A stretch of 15,875 nucleotides of DNA from CAYRXM01 sp964428175 (GTDB taxonomy: Bacteria > Chloroflexota > Anaerolineae > JAFGEY01). Positions 6,741 through 14,449 of this stretch are shown here, piece by piece. Location of the stretch: the NCBI GenBank assembly GCA_964428175.1, contig CAYRXM010000114.1, positions 1-15,875 on the forward strand. The letters run 5' to 3'. The notes under the pieces are model-generated. The model did not search any database and was not told where the DNA came from. It saw only the letters and a list, made by a program, of their open reading frames with translations. Position 1 is the stretch's first letter, and each line of letters starts with the position of its first letter. The translations under genes were made by a program, and so were the position numbers.

Positions 6741-6780
6741 AAAAAGAAAAACCCTCCGGTCCAATCCGACCAGAGGGTTT
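6740..6780 (-). terminator. Rho-independent terminator of the two-component operon
   Basis: On the minus strand a stem of 12 pairs with one mismatch (arms at 6780-6768 and 6761-6749, outer sequence AAACCCTC/GAGGGTTT) is followed by TTTTTCTTTTTT. It lies about 70 bp after the kinase stop, and its U-tract touches the outermost repeat of operator block 2. Confidence 0.88.
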
Positions 6781-6850
6781 AGATAATCTTGGATGCTTTG
6801 GTGCGTGAAAACGTCAAGCTGCCTTGCTCTCGTGCTTCACGGCACACATC

Positions 6851-8458
6851 TCACGTTTCACTTTTCGGCAGCCGAACGGTAAAGCAACTCCCTTTGCTTA
6901 CCGTGCTCTCGACCTCCACCGTGCCGCCCATCGCCTCGGTCAGTTCCTTGACCAGCGCCAGCCCCAGCCCGGCGCTGTCCGGATCGTGCTCGTTGTTGCT
7001 GCCGCGATAAAATCGCTCCCAGATGTGCGGCAAATCCTGTTCGGCGACACCTTGGCCGGTGTCGCGCACCTCCAGGCGGATAAAATCGGGATCGGCCCCG
7101 GCTGCCGCGGCGACAATGCCGCCCGGCGGCGTGTGGCGGACGGCGTTGCGCAGCAAATTGGCCAAAATCTGCGCCAGCCGCGTGCCATCAACTTCAGCGC
7201 GAGGCAAATCATCCGGCAGTTCGGCGATCACCTGCACCCGCCCTGACTGCCAGGCTAGCGGCGCGACGGCATCGACCATTTGTTTCACGACCGGAGCGAT
7301 GTCGGTCGGCTGGCAGTTCAGCGCTAGATGCTCGACCTCGGCCTGCGACAGGGTAAACAGGTCATCGATCAGCGTTTTCAGGCGTTCGATCTCTCCCTTG
7401 ATCACTTGCAGATCGTGCATCGACGCAGTCTGTTCATGCATCGACGCCGTTTCGCTGCGTCGCAGCATCGATTCGAGCATGGCATATATCGTCGCCACCG
7501 GCGTGCGCAGTTCGTGCGAGACGTTGGCCACCAGTTCGCGCCGCCCTTTGAGCAACTGCGTGACCCTGTCGCGTTCGGCTTTCAGGTCGTGCAGCGTCGT
7601 TTGCAGGCTCTCGGCCATCGCGTTAAAATCGGCCTGAAGCTGAGCCACTTCGTCCTTGCCGGATACCTCGGCGCGCGCACCATAATCGCCCTCACGCCAG
7701 GCTCGCGCCGCGCGGGCCAGGTTGTCCACCCGGCGCGTGGTCTTGCGGGCGGCGAAAAAGGACAGGATCGCCGACGGCGGCATCACCAGGGCCAGTCCCA
7801 ATACCATAAATACGATGAATACGCTGACGGCGGGAAAGATCGAGTGAAAGATCAGGGTGGCGAGCGAGGCTGGCAGGGACGGAGGCGTCGAGTTCATCGT
7901 CCTGTCGGAAAACAGGATGATCAGGATAGACATTGCCAGCACGCCTATCATGGCCACAAAAGCCGTGACCAGATGCGCGTGGGTCAGCGACCACAGCATT
8001 CGCCGCTGGCGCAGGCGGTTCCAGAACAACCACAGCCGCACGCCGACGCGGCAGACCAGATAGCCGAACCCGGTGGCCAGGCCCAGCAGAAAAGCCAGGC
8101 TGCTGTCGAGATACGATTCTGCCCATATCATATTCCAGCCCGGCAGGTTCGTGGGCAAGGCCAGCCCAAAGGCCATGATCAGGCTCACCGCCGCGCTCAT
8201 TGCCAGCTCCCACAGGACTTGCAGCCACCAGGCTCGCTGTGGCAGCCGCGCGCGCAGCACGGCCCACATCCCGCACACCCCGCACATCATCAGGATGCCG
8301 TTCGTCAGCGCCGATGCCTGGATCGTCCCGGCCAACTGCGCCAGGATAAACACGAACAGCAGCCCCAGCAGCCACATTTCGAGCAGCGCCCACAGCGGGT
8401 GCACGCTCAAAAACGGGCGAGACAAGCCGGCCCACAGCGAGAACCGTTTTGTGCTCAA
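6851..8458 (-). CDS. Sensor histidine kinase with six membrane helices, HAMP, HisKA and HATPase domains
   Basis: This 535-residue kinase has an N-terminal membrane part of about six helices (22-45, 51-70, 77-102, 117-146, 160-184, 205-235) with short loops and no sizeable extracellular domain. A HAMP linker follows (about 228-282). The phosphoacceptor is His315 in NVSHELRTP. The ATP-binding domain has the N-box LLRNAVRH (Asn437), G1 DTGQG (466-470) and G2 GLGLA (497-501). A 7-residue duplication (TASMHEQ/TASMHDL, 337-350) lies between the two dimerisation helices. Start is TTG, overlapping the regulator stop by 4 bp (TTGA), with AGGAG 8 nt upstream, so translation is coupled. With its partner it probably senses a membrane-localised signal, judging from the absence of an outside domain. 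The signal itself is unknown. Confidence 0.94.
   Translation of the reverse strand: MSTKRFSLWAGLSRPFLSVHPLWALLEMWLLGLLFVFILAQLAGTIQASALTNGILMMCGVCGMWAVLRARLPQRAWWLQVLWELAMSAAVSLIMAFGLALPTNLPGWNMIWAESYLDSSLAFLLGLATGFGYLVCRVGVRLWLFWNRLRQRRMLWSLTHAHLVTAFVAMIGVLAMSILIILFSDRTMNSTPPSLPASLATLIFHSIFPAVSVFIVFMVLGLALVMPPSAILSFFAARKTTRRVDNLARAARAWREGDYGARAEVSGKDEVAQLQADFNAMAESLQTTLHDLKAERDRVTQLLKGRRELVANVSHELRTPVATIYAMLESMLRRSETASMHEQTASMHDLQVIKGEIERLKTLIDDLFTLSQAEVEHLALNCQPTDIAPVVKQMVDAVAPLAWQSGRVQVIAELPDDLPRAEVDGTRLAQILANLLRNAVRHTPPGGIVAAAAGADPDFIRLEVRDTGQGVAEQDLPHIWERFYRGSNNEHDPDSAGLGLALVKELTEAMGGTVEVESTVSKGSCFTVRLPKSET
7416..7457. repeat. 21-bp tandem duplication in the kinase gene
   Basis: The 11-base string TGCATCGACGC occurs at 7416 and 7437, marking two adjacent, partly diverged 21-bp units. 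They encode TASMHEQ and TASMHDL. The duplication adds seven residues in the loop region between the dimerisation helices and keeps the reading frame. Confidence 0.6.
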
Positions 8459-9186
8459 CGCTCACGCTCCTCTGCCAGCAGTCGGTAGCCCACGCCCCAC
8501 ACGGTTTCGATGGCCTCACCGAGATCGCCCAGCTTTTTGCGCAGGCGCAGCACGGTGTTGTCGACCGAGCGGTCGCCGGCGACGTAATTTTCGCCCCACA
8601 CCGCGTCGAGCAGGTAGGCGCGGCTGAACGCGCGGCCCGGGTTGCGCATCAACAGGTGCAGCAGGTCGAATTCGGTGCGGGTCAGGTCGAGCGGCTGGCC
8701 CTCCAGCGTGGCCCGGTAGGCCTCCGGCTCCAGGCACAGCCCGCCATAGCGCACCGCTTGCGTCTCCGTTCGACGGTCGGCCTGCAAAATCTGCTGCACC
8801 CGATCCATCCGCCGCAGCAGGGCGCGCACACGGGCGATCAACTCGCGTACGCTGAACGGCTTGGTCAGGTAATCGTCGGCGCCGACCTCCAGCCCGATCA
8901 CCCGGTCGATCTCCTCACTGCGCGCGGTGAGCATCAGGACAGGTACCGCTGCAGCCCGATCGTCCGCGCCGCCTTGGCGACCGCCCTGGCGGATGCGCCT
9001 CAACACCTCCAATCCGTCGAGCTTGGGCAGCATCCAGTCGAGGATCACCAGGTCGGGCGAGTGCCGGGCAAACATGTCCAGCGCGGCGAGTCCGTCGGCG
9101 GCGTGGATCGTTTCATAACCGGCCGCTTGCAGCTCGCGGACGATGACCTGGGCCAGTTTGAGTTCGTCTTCGACCAGTAAAATCAA
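8455..9186 (-). CDS. OmpR/PhoB family response regulator
   Basis: This 243-residue regulator has a receiver domain (1-~130) with acidic pocket residues Glu6/Asp7, phosphoacceptor Asp50 in VILDWMLP, the MLTARS switch Thr, and LTKPFS with the conserved Lys. A winged-helix DNA-binding domain (~145-240) follows, with LTRTEFDLLHLLMRNPGRAFSR, RSVDNTVLRLRKKL and the final VWGVGYRL. A glycine/aspartate-rich insert (GGRQGGADDRAAA) extends the receiver before beta-4. The start is a TTG with GGGAGG 5 nt upstream, behind a good promoter. It is cotranscribed with the kinase. Regulators of this class bind 7-bp direct repeats at 11-bp spacing, and two such arrays lie next to the operon at 6241-6300 and 6681-6740. 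These are its most likely targets. Confidence 0.95.
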   Translation of the reverse strand: MILLVEDELKLAQVIVRELQAAGYETIHAADGLAALDMFARHSPDLVILDWMLPKLDGLEVLRRIRQGGRQGGADDRAAAVPVLMLTARSEEIDRVIGLEVGADDYLTKPFSVRELIARVRALLRRMDRVQQILQADRRTETQAVRYGGLCLEPEAYRATLEGQPLDLTRTEFDLLHLLMRNPGRAFSRAYLLDAVWGENYVAGDRSVDNTVLRLRKKLGDLGEAIETVWGVGYRLLAEERER

Positions 9187-9215
9187 AGCGCCCTCCCATG
9201 CATAATTTCAAGCGC

Positions 9216-9244
9216 AGTATAACAGAGCGTATTGTAGAAGTCAA
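9216..9244 (-). promoter_or_regulatory. sigma-70-type promoter of the two-component operon
   Basis: On the minus strand, TTGACT (9244-9239) and TATACT (9221-9216) are separated by 17 bp. Start near 9209 gives a ~23-nt leader to the regulator's TTG start. No copy of the 7-bp operator repeat is seen here, so strong autoregulation is not evident. Confidence 0.78.
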
Positions 9245-9264
9245 AATGTGGGGCTGTCGTACAG

Positions 9265-9292
9265 TTGCAGGCTGTAAAGAAATATGTATAAT
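9265..9292 (+). promoter_or_regulatory. Candidate promoter of the BTAD regulator gene
   Basis: TTGCAG (9265-9270) and a perfect TATAAT (9287-9292) are 16 bp apart. Predicted start is near 9299, giving a leader of about 180 nt before the gene at 9479. It is back-to-back with the two-component promoter, whose -35 is about 20 bp away. Confidence 0.6.
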
Positions 9293-9478
9293 GAGAACAT
9301 CCGCCGCATGCTGGCCTTTTCGTCATCCATTCCCCAGGCGGATCGTTTTGTTTGTGGGCGATGTCATCAGTCACTCTACGACCATGTCACCCATCCGGGA
9401 TCAGGCAAATTATCGCGCACTCGGATCTCTTTGCTCTGATGCCAGGATCGGACCCCTGTTTTAGAAGGACAACGTACA

Positions 9479-11923
9479 ATGGCACAGATCGTTCCCGCAA
9501 AGCATGCTCTCGATCCGGTCGTTTTGTCATCTACCTCGATGTGTTTTTACCTTTTTGGCGAACTTGCGGCCACGCTGAATGGTCGCTGGCTGCCGGCTCT
9601 TCCTCATCAGGCGCAAGGCTTGTTGGCCGCGCTCTTGCTTTATCCCCGTCTTTTGCCGCGCGAGCAATTGGCCGGCCAACTCTTTCCAGAAGCCGACAAA
9701 CGCAGCTCAAGGCAGCGATTGAGTCACTTGCTCTGGCAGTTGCGGCGCTGGCTGCCGGAACTGCCCCTGGAGACGACGTCCGAGACGCTGCATCTTTTGC
9801 CTGAGACCCTATGGCTCGACATCCAGGCTTTCCGCCAGGCGGCTGCGGCGTCGGAATTGGCGGACTGGCTCGCGGCGCTGTCGCTGTACCGGGGCGGCCT
9901 GCTGGAAGGACTTTACGACGACTGGCTGCTGCAAGAGCGCGAAGCACTGTACCTCGAATACGTTCATCTGTCTCACCGCGCCTGTGACGCGCTGTGGCAG
10001 CAGGACCGGCTAGAAGAACTGCTGCCGCTGGTCGAACGTCTGACGCAGCATGAGCCTTTTGACGAACATGCCCTGCGCCTGCTGATGCAGACCTACCGAG
10101 ACCTGGGGCGACGGGGTGCGGCTCTGGCGGCTTACGATCGCTTTGTCTCTCTGGCGCTGGACGAGATGGGGATCGAACCCGAGCCAGCCACGATTGCCCT
10201 CGCGCAGGCGCTCCAATCGATCCAACGTGCACCGGTCAGGCCTTTTTCGCCTCCCGACGGCAGCGAATCGTCCGAGGCTCTGCTGCGCCGGGCGCAGGAG
10301 GCCCTGGCGCGGGGCGACAGCACGCAGGCCAGGTATTTGCTCGATCTTTTGATCGCGCGCGGCGACTGTCCGGATGATGAGGTGCGGCTGCTGGAAATCG
10401 ACCTGGCTTTGTTCCTGGAGGAACACGATCATGCGGCTGCCCTCCTTGAACAGCTTGCAGCCGACGGACATCCTCCATCGATCCGGGAGCGGCTGCGCAG
10501 CGCCCGGCTTGCCACGGCCCGGCGCGATGCACTTGTGGCCTGCGATCTGGCTTCCGAGGTGTTGGTGCAGGCGCATGGGACTGCGGATCGAGAAACGGAA
10601 CTGGGCGCTTTGTTGGTGTTGTCCAGCGCGCAGCAGCAGCTCGGTCAATGGCTGCATGCGGCGCGCAGTGCCGAGCGGGCGATCGCTGTAGCCCGCGAAA
10701 ACGGGTTCGCCTATGGGGTTGCGCGCGCGCTGACCGTGCTGGGAGCCAGCCAGTTGTATCAAGGACGCTACCAGCAAGCCAGGGCCTATTTCTACGAGGC
10801 GCGTTCGGTGGCTCTGGAGCACGACTTGCGCTACGATCTGGCCGCCGCGTCGCGCGGAATTCGCACCCTGTTGATGACCACCCATGCATTGACCGAGGCG
10901 TTGGCGACGGTGCAAGAAGAGTTGAGCCTCTGGCGTGACCTGGGTCTGCGGCAGCGCGAGGCGGCGGCGCTGGAAAGTCTCTCGGCCATCCAGAGTTATC
11001 TGGGACGATCGAACGACTGTTTGCGCACCCAGACTCAGGCGCAGGAACTCAGCGAGCAAACCGGCGATCCCATGCGCATTGCTATCAATCGCTACAACCT
11101 GGTTCACAGCCTGCTCTATCACGATGACGATCTGGCCCTGCGTGCGGCAGAACTGTGCCGGCAGGCGCTGGAGACCTTTCGCGCCTACGGCCAACTCAAC
11201 TGGGAAGCGACAACCTTGACCATCCTGGGCTATGCACTGTGGGTAAACGGTCAACATGCCGCAGCCATGGCGTATTACAGTCAGGCCCAGGCGGCCAGCG
11301 AGCGGGCTGGTGAGCTCACCTTTGTGCCCGAACTGCTGGCCTACCAGGGATTGGCCCAATTGGGACTCGATTGCCCCACCCAGGCTCTGGTATTCACCCG
11401 CCAGGCAGTGGCGTCTTTGGTTCAGGGGGATGTCGACAGCGAGGTCATCCCGGAAATCTATTATGCCCACGCGATGGCGCTGGCCGCGAATGGCTGTGAA
11501 ACGGATGCACATACCTACCTGGCCCGCGCCTATGAGCATCTGCTGGACGGCGCAGCCCAGATCGAGGAAGAGGAAGCTCGCCGGGCCTTTTTCCACCATA
11601 GCCCGACCCTGCGCCGCCTGATGCGGGAGCTGCGCGCACGCGACATCGCGCCGTCGCAAGACGCCACTGTGCAGTGGGTGCAACTGCCCGCCCTTCACGG
11701 CGGTGAGCCGTTGCACATCCACTGGACGGTGGACGCCGGCCCGGCCGACCGGGCATTGAAGCAGGCCCAGGGGTCTATTGCCCTGCGCCGCGCTCGCCTG
11801 GCCCGCCTGCTCAAAGAGGCGCGCGCTCGCGGCGCTGTGCCTTCTGTCAACGCGCTGGCCCAGGCCTTGGACGTCAGCAGGCGCACCGTGCAGCGCGATC
11901 TGGCTGTGTTGCGCGGCGAGTGA
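9479..11923 (+). CDS. BTAD/SARP-like transcriptional activator with TPR repeats and C-terminal helix-turn-helix
   Basis: This 814-residue cytoplasmic regulator begins with a winged-helix domain (about 22-110: FYLFGELAATLNG, RLSHLLWQLRRWLP, LDIQAFRQ). A bacterial transcriptional activation domain follows (about 112-255: ALSLYRGGLLEGLYDDWLLQ, HALRLLMQTYRDLGRRGAAL, YDRFVSLALDEMGIEPEPAT). Roughly residues 265-690 are alpha-helical TPR-like repeats (RAIAVARENGFAYGVARALT, AAMAYYSQAQAASERAG). The last ~45 residues form a second helix-turn-helix, VNALAQALDVSRRTVQRDLAVL, resembling DeoR/HTH_11 domains. No NB-ARC ATPase motif is visible between BTAD and TPRs. AGGA lies 9 nt upstream of the ATG. It is divergent from the two-component operon and upstream of a secreted-protein cluster that it might control. 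Target genes are not known. Confidence 0.88.
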   Translation: MAQIVPAKHALDPVVLSSTSMCFYLFGELAATLNGRWLPALPHQAQGLLAALLLYPRLLPREQLAGQLFPEADKRSSRQRLSHLLWQLRRWLPELPLETTSETLHLLPETLWLDIQAFRQAAAASELADWLAALSLYRGGLLEGLYDDWLLQEREALYLEYVHLSHRACDALWQQDRLEELLPLVERLTQHEPFDEHALRLLMQTYRDLGRRGAALAAYDRFVSLALDEMGIEPEPATIALAQALQSIQRAPVRPFSPPDGSESSEALLRRAQEALARGDSTQARYLLDLLIARGDCPDDEVRLLEIDLALFLEEHDHAAALLEQLAADGHPPSIRERLRSARLATARRDALVACDLASEVLVQAHGTADRETELGALLVLSSAQQQLGQWLHAARSAERAIAVARENGFAYGVARALTVLGASQLYQGRYQQARAYFYEARSVALEHDLRYDLAAASRGIRTLLMTTHALTEALATVQEELSLWRDLGLRQREAAALESLSAIQSYLGRSNDCLRTQTQAQELSEQTGDPMRIAINRYNLVHSLLYHDDDLALRAAELCRQALETFRAYGQLNWEATTLTILGYALWVNGQHAAAMAYYSQAQAASERAGELTFVPELLAYQGLAQLGLDCPTQALVFTRQAVASLVQGDVDSEVIPEIYYAHAMALAANGCETDAHTYLARAYEHLLDGAAQIEEEEARRAFFHHSPTLRRLMRELRARDIAPSQDATVQWVQLPALHGGEPLHIHWTVDAGPADRALKQAQGSIALRRARLARLLKEARARGAVPSVNALAQALDVSRRTVQRDLAVLRGE

Positions 11924-12143
11924 GCGTTGCCCATCCGAGTTGATCCAAGACAACTCCTGCTGGATATGTGCTACCGGATATAAAGCCGCCTCTTGCAGAG
12001 GCGTGGCAGGCAGTAGTCGTGCCCCAAGCCAGGCTCATTTTCCGCTCCATCCCTCGACTTGCTTTTTTTGTCACCCCTCTTTTGCTTGCATGTGCCATCC
12101 TGGAGAGAACCAAGAGAGAGGCTCGTGCTATACTGGCAGCAGT
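11924..12143 (+). other. Intergenic leader with small hairpin and possible -10
   Basis: The region has a 7-bp stem (CGCCTCT/AGAGGCG, 11987-12003) with loop TGC but no T-run immediately after it, so it is not a convincing terminator. A separate run of seven Ts lies near 12063-12069 without a hairpin before it. TATACT at 12129-12134 is a plausible -10. A start 7-8 bp downstream would fall almost on the ATG at 12144. Confidence 0.35.
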
Positions 12144-12407
12144 ATGAACACGCCAGGAAATCCAACCAGAAAAAAAACTCGACCACCCGAGTGTTCCGAG
12201 GACGTAGCGTCTTTGGCCCCTCGCTATATCAGCCTGATTCTGCGCTGCTGGACGAGCGATGAAGGGCAGGTGCGCGCGCGGCTGATCGACGTGCGCTCCG
12301 GCGCCAGCCAGATTGTTCACGATCTGGATGACTTGCCCGGCATCGTGCGCCAACTGGTGGGAGAGGCGGGCGATGCGTGTCCGCGTGACAAGAAAAGATC
12401 GCCGTAA
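12144..12407 (+). CDS. Small conserved-looking hypothetical protein (87 residues)
   Basis: The core SLILRCWTSDEGQVRARLIDVRSGAS, then IVHDLDDLPGIVRQLV, follows a pattern I associate with small Chloroflexota proteins (hydrophobic L-R-x-W, charged gap, V-x-A-x-L-x-D-x-x-S/T-G, then a helix beginning with DLDDL). That recognition is from memory and unverified. The N-terminal ~25 residues are polar and basic (TRKKTRPPE) and look disordered. No ribosome site is evident before the ATG. A TATACT -10 ending 9 bp upstream of the ATG suggests a leaderless mRNA. The function is unknown. It lies 50 bp before the secreted beta-helix protein and after the BTAD regulator, in the same direction, so cotranscription with the former is possible. 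An in-frame upstream extension would overlap the regulator gene and is not preferred. Confidence 0.55.
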   Translation: MNTPGNPTRKKTRPPECSEDVASLAPRYISLILRCWTSDEGQVRARLIDVRSGASQIVHDLDDLPGIVRQLVGEAGDACPRDKKRSP

Positions 12408-12457
12408 ACCGAGTTGTACATACACGAATGAAGGAAACCAGAAGGGAGTACATCGCA

Positions 12458-14401
12458 ATGACCACCAAACATTTTAAAACACTATCTCGTCTATCAATTC
12501 CGCTGTGTTTGTTGCTGACCATGCTGTTGGTCGCGCCTGCACAGATCGTTCGCTCCGCACAGGTGACACCTACCGCAGCGGCAATTGTCGTCACCACCAC
12601 GGTCGACGACTTTGGCGGCGGCGTGGGCTGCTCGCTGCGCGAGGCCATCCAGTCGGCAAATACCGGCAGCAATTTTGGCGGCTGTACCGGTGCTAACGCC
12701 AGTGCCAATACCATCACCCTGCCCGCCGGCACGTACACCCTGACCGGCGCCGCGGGGGAGGATGCCAACGCCAGCGGCGATCTAGACATCAAAGGTAACT
12801 TGACCATCAATGGGGCGGATGCAAAGACGACCATCATCCAGGCCGGGACCAACGCGACCAACGGCGTCGACCGGGTGCTGCACGTCTTTAGCAGCTACAC
12901 CGTCGAGATCAACGACGTGACGATCCGCTACGGCAAAGCCCCGAATGGGTTCGCTGGCGCGAGCAACAACACCTGTAACGGCAGCAATGGTGGGGGGATC
13001 TACCAAAGCGCTTCCAGTACCTTGATTCTGAACGACTGTGTGGTTATTGATAACCGCACCGGCGATGGTGGCGACGGCTGTACCTCCGCATCTCCTTCGG
13101 ATGGACGGGGAGGCCTTGGCGGGGGCATCTATACCATTGGCAAGCTGGAATTGAACAACACCCGCGTCAGGGAAAACGTGACCGGCACGGGCGGCGATGG
13201 CCCCGCGGGCGGCAATGCCCACAAAGGTGGGGATGGGGGCGGGATCTACTTATCCTCCTCCAGCACGGCGACATTGACCAACTCTACGATCGGCTACAAC
13301 GTCACCGGCGATGGCGGCAGCGGTGGCGATGGCGCCTCGGGCGGCAATGGCGGCTACGGCGGCATTGGCGGTGGGATCTATAGCGTATCTAGCGACCTGA
13401 CGTTGATCGGCAGCACCGTCGTCTCGAACACCACTGGCGCCGGGGGTGATGGTGGCAATGCATCCAGCGGCGTCGGCGGTGCTGGCGGCTACGGCGGCTC
13501 TGGCGCAGGCATCTATGGCAGCGGCACGATGATGGTGGCGGTCGATAGCGTCATCAGCAATAATCAGACCGGCCTTGGCGGCAGTGGCGGTTCGGGTACT
13601 ACCCCCGGTGCCGCAGGCCTTCGCGGCAACGGCGGCGGTTTCGCTCCCAGTAACGGCTCGCACGCCACGCTGACCGAGTGCACTATCGGAGACAATAGTG
13701 CGTTGCTCGGCGGCGGCCTTTACGTCTATGGCAGTGGGACGGTCGTGACGCTGGATGGCTGCACCGTCAGCGGCAATGTCGCAGACGAGCAAGCGGGCGG
13801 CATCTCCATCAGCGGTGGGGCGACCCTGGCGTTGACCAACAGCACCGTCAGCGGCAATCGCGCGCGCAAGGATGGGGGCGGCATCTTCAACACCAGTGGG
13901 TCGACCACGACACTGACCTTCGTCACGGTCACCGGCAACACCGCCGACCTGGATAATAACGGCTCCGGCAATGGCGGGGGGATCAGGAACACCGGCGCGC
14001 TCACCATGACCAATACCATCGTCGCCAGCAACTATGACAAAGGCGATGAGAATCCTGATTGTAGCGGCTCGATCACCTCAGGGGACTATGACTTGTTGGG
14101 GATTGGCGATAGCGTCGACTGCACCTTCACGTCGCAGCCTCACGACCTGGTGGGCACGACCGCGTCGCCGCTCAATCCCGGCCTGGCGTTGAACCTGGAA
14201 GATAATGGCGGTCCTACGTTAACCCATGCTCTCAAGAATAGTAGCCCGGCAGTTGCTTGGATTCCCAATGGTGTCAGCGGCTGCGTGATGGGGGTCCGTG
14301 ACCAACGCGGGATGCCTCGTTTCCCACCGTGCAACATTGGCTCCTACGAGCAGGACCAGATCGAGTATATCTACCTGCCGCTGGTGCTGCGTTCGAATTG
14401 A
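12458..14401 (+). CDS. Secreted CSLREA-domain, glycine-rich right-handed beta-helix protein
   Basis: This 647-residue protein starts with a signal peptide (basic MTTKHFKTLSRL, hydrophobic PLCLLLTMLLVAPA, cleavage probably near VRSA-Q). VTTTVDDFGGGVGCSLREAIQSAN (Cys-Ser-Leu-Arg-Glu-Ala at 58-63) is the CSLREA motif of secreted bacterial proteins, followed by NTITLPAGTYTL. The rest is parallel beta-helix rungs (LTNSTVSGNRARKDGGGIFN, LTMTNTIVASN) interrupted by long Gly/Asn/Asp loops between about 170 and 400. The C-terminus is EYIYLPLVLRSN, matching the tail of the protein ending at 499. AAGGGAG lies 9 nt before the ATG at 12458. The in-frame ATG at 12428 lacks a ribosome site. It is probably a surface adhesin or structural protein. 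No catalytic residues can be named. Confidence 0.88.
   Translation: MTTKHFKTLSRLSIPLCLLLTMLLVAPAQIVRSAQVTPTAAAIVVTTTVDDFGGGVGCSLREAIQSANTGSNFGGCTGANASANTITLPAGTYTLTGAAGEDANASGDLDIKGNLTINGADAKTTIIQAGTNATNGVDRVLHVFSSYTVEINDVTIRYGKAPNGFAGASNNTCNGSNGGGIYQSASSTLILNDCVVIDNRTGDGGDGCTSASPSDGRGGLGGGIYTIGKLELNNTRVRENVTGTGGDGPAGGNAHKGGDGGGIYLSSSSTATLTNSTIGYNVTGDGGSGGDGASGGNGGYGGIGGGIYSVSSDLTLIGSTVVSNTTGAGGDGGNASSGVGGAGGYGGSGAGIYGSGTMMVAVDSVISNNQTGLGGSGGSGTTPGAAGLRGNGGGFAPSNGSHATLTECTIGDNSALLGGGLYVYGSGTVVTLDGCTVSGNVADEQAGGISISGGATLALTNSTVSGNRARKDGGGIFNTSGSTTTLTFVTVTGNTADLDNNGSGNGGGIRNTGALTMTNTIVASNYDKGDENPDCSGSITSGDYDLLGIGDSVDCTFTSQPHDLVGTTASPLNPGLALNLEDNGGPTLTHALKNSSPAVAWIPNGVSGCVMGVRDQRGMPRFPPCNIGSYEQDQIEYIYLPLVLRSN
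14366..14398 (+). other. Codons of the C-terminal Y-I-Y-L-P-L tail
   Basis: The last eleven residues, YIYLPLVLRSN, correspond to YVYLPLAIKNKP at the end of the protein encoded at 2-499. Both tails are aromatic, then Leu-Pro-Leu, then hydrophobic, then basic at the extreme end. A sorting or anchoring role is inference. Confidence 0.5.
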
Positions 14402-14449
14402 AAATATAAGCAAGAAAATACACCAATATACGTAGAAAGGAAAGAAAAA

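Noticed and set aside
6307..6741. 144-codon minus-strand frame overlapping the small membrane protein
   Set aside because: It would translate operator block 2 and its promoter. The 108-residue frame is more hydrophobic and has a strong ribosome site.
7568..7574. Extra TGTCGCG match to the operator heptad inside the kinase gene
   Set aside because: Single copy in coding sequence without 11-bp-spaced partners, so it is most likely chance.
7328..8488. 386-codon plus-strand frame opposite the histidine kinase
   Set aside because: Gln/His/Arg-rich antisense shadow of a clear kinase gene.
9183..9464. Short frames on both strands in the divergent intergenic region (9183-9374 minus, 9198-9464 plus)
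   Set aside because: Both cover the predicted promoters, lack ribosome sites and show no family features.
10010..11953. 647-codon open frame on the minus strand opposite the BTAD regulator
   Set aside because: It mirrors a well-supported coding region in a GC-rich genome, its translation shows no domain, and it is rich in Gln/Arg/His as expected of an antisense shadow.
11987..12003. Hairpin after the BTAD gene as terminator
   Set aside because: Seven-bp stem but no T-run immediately downstream on the plus strand. The T-run near 12063 has no stem before it.
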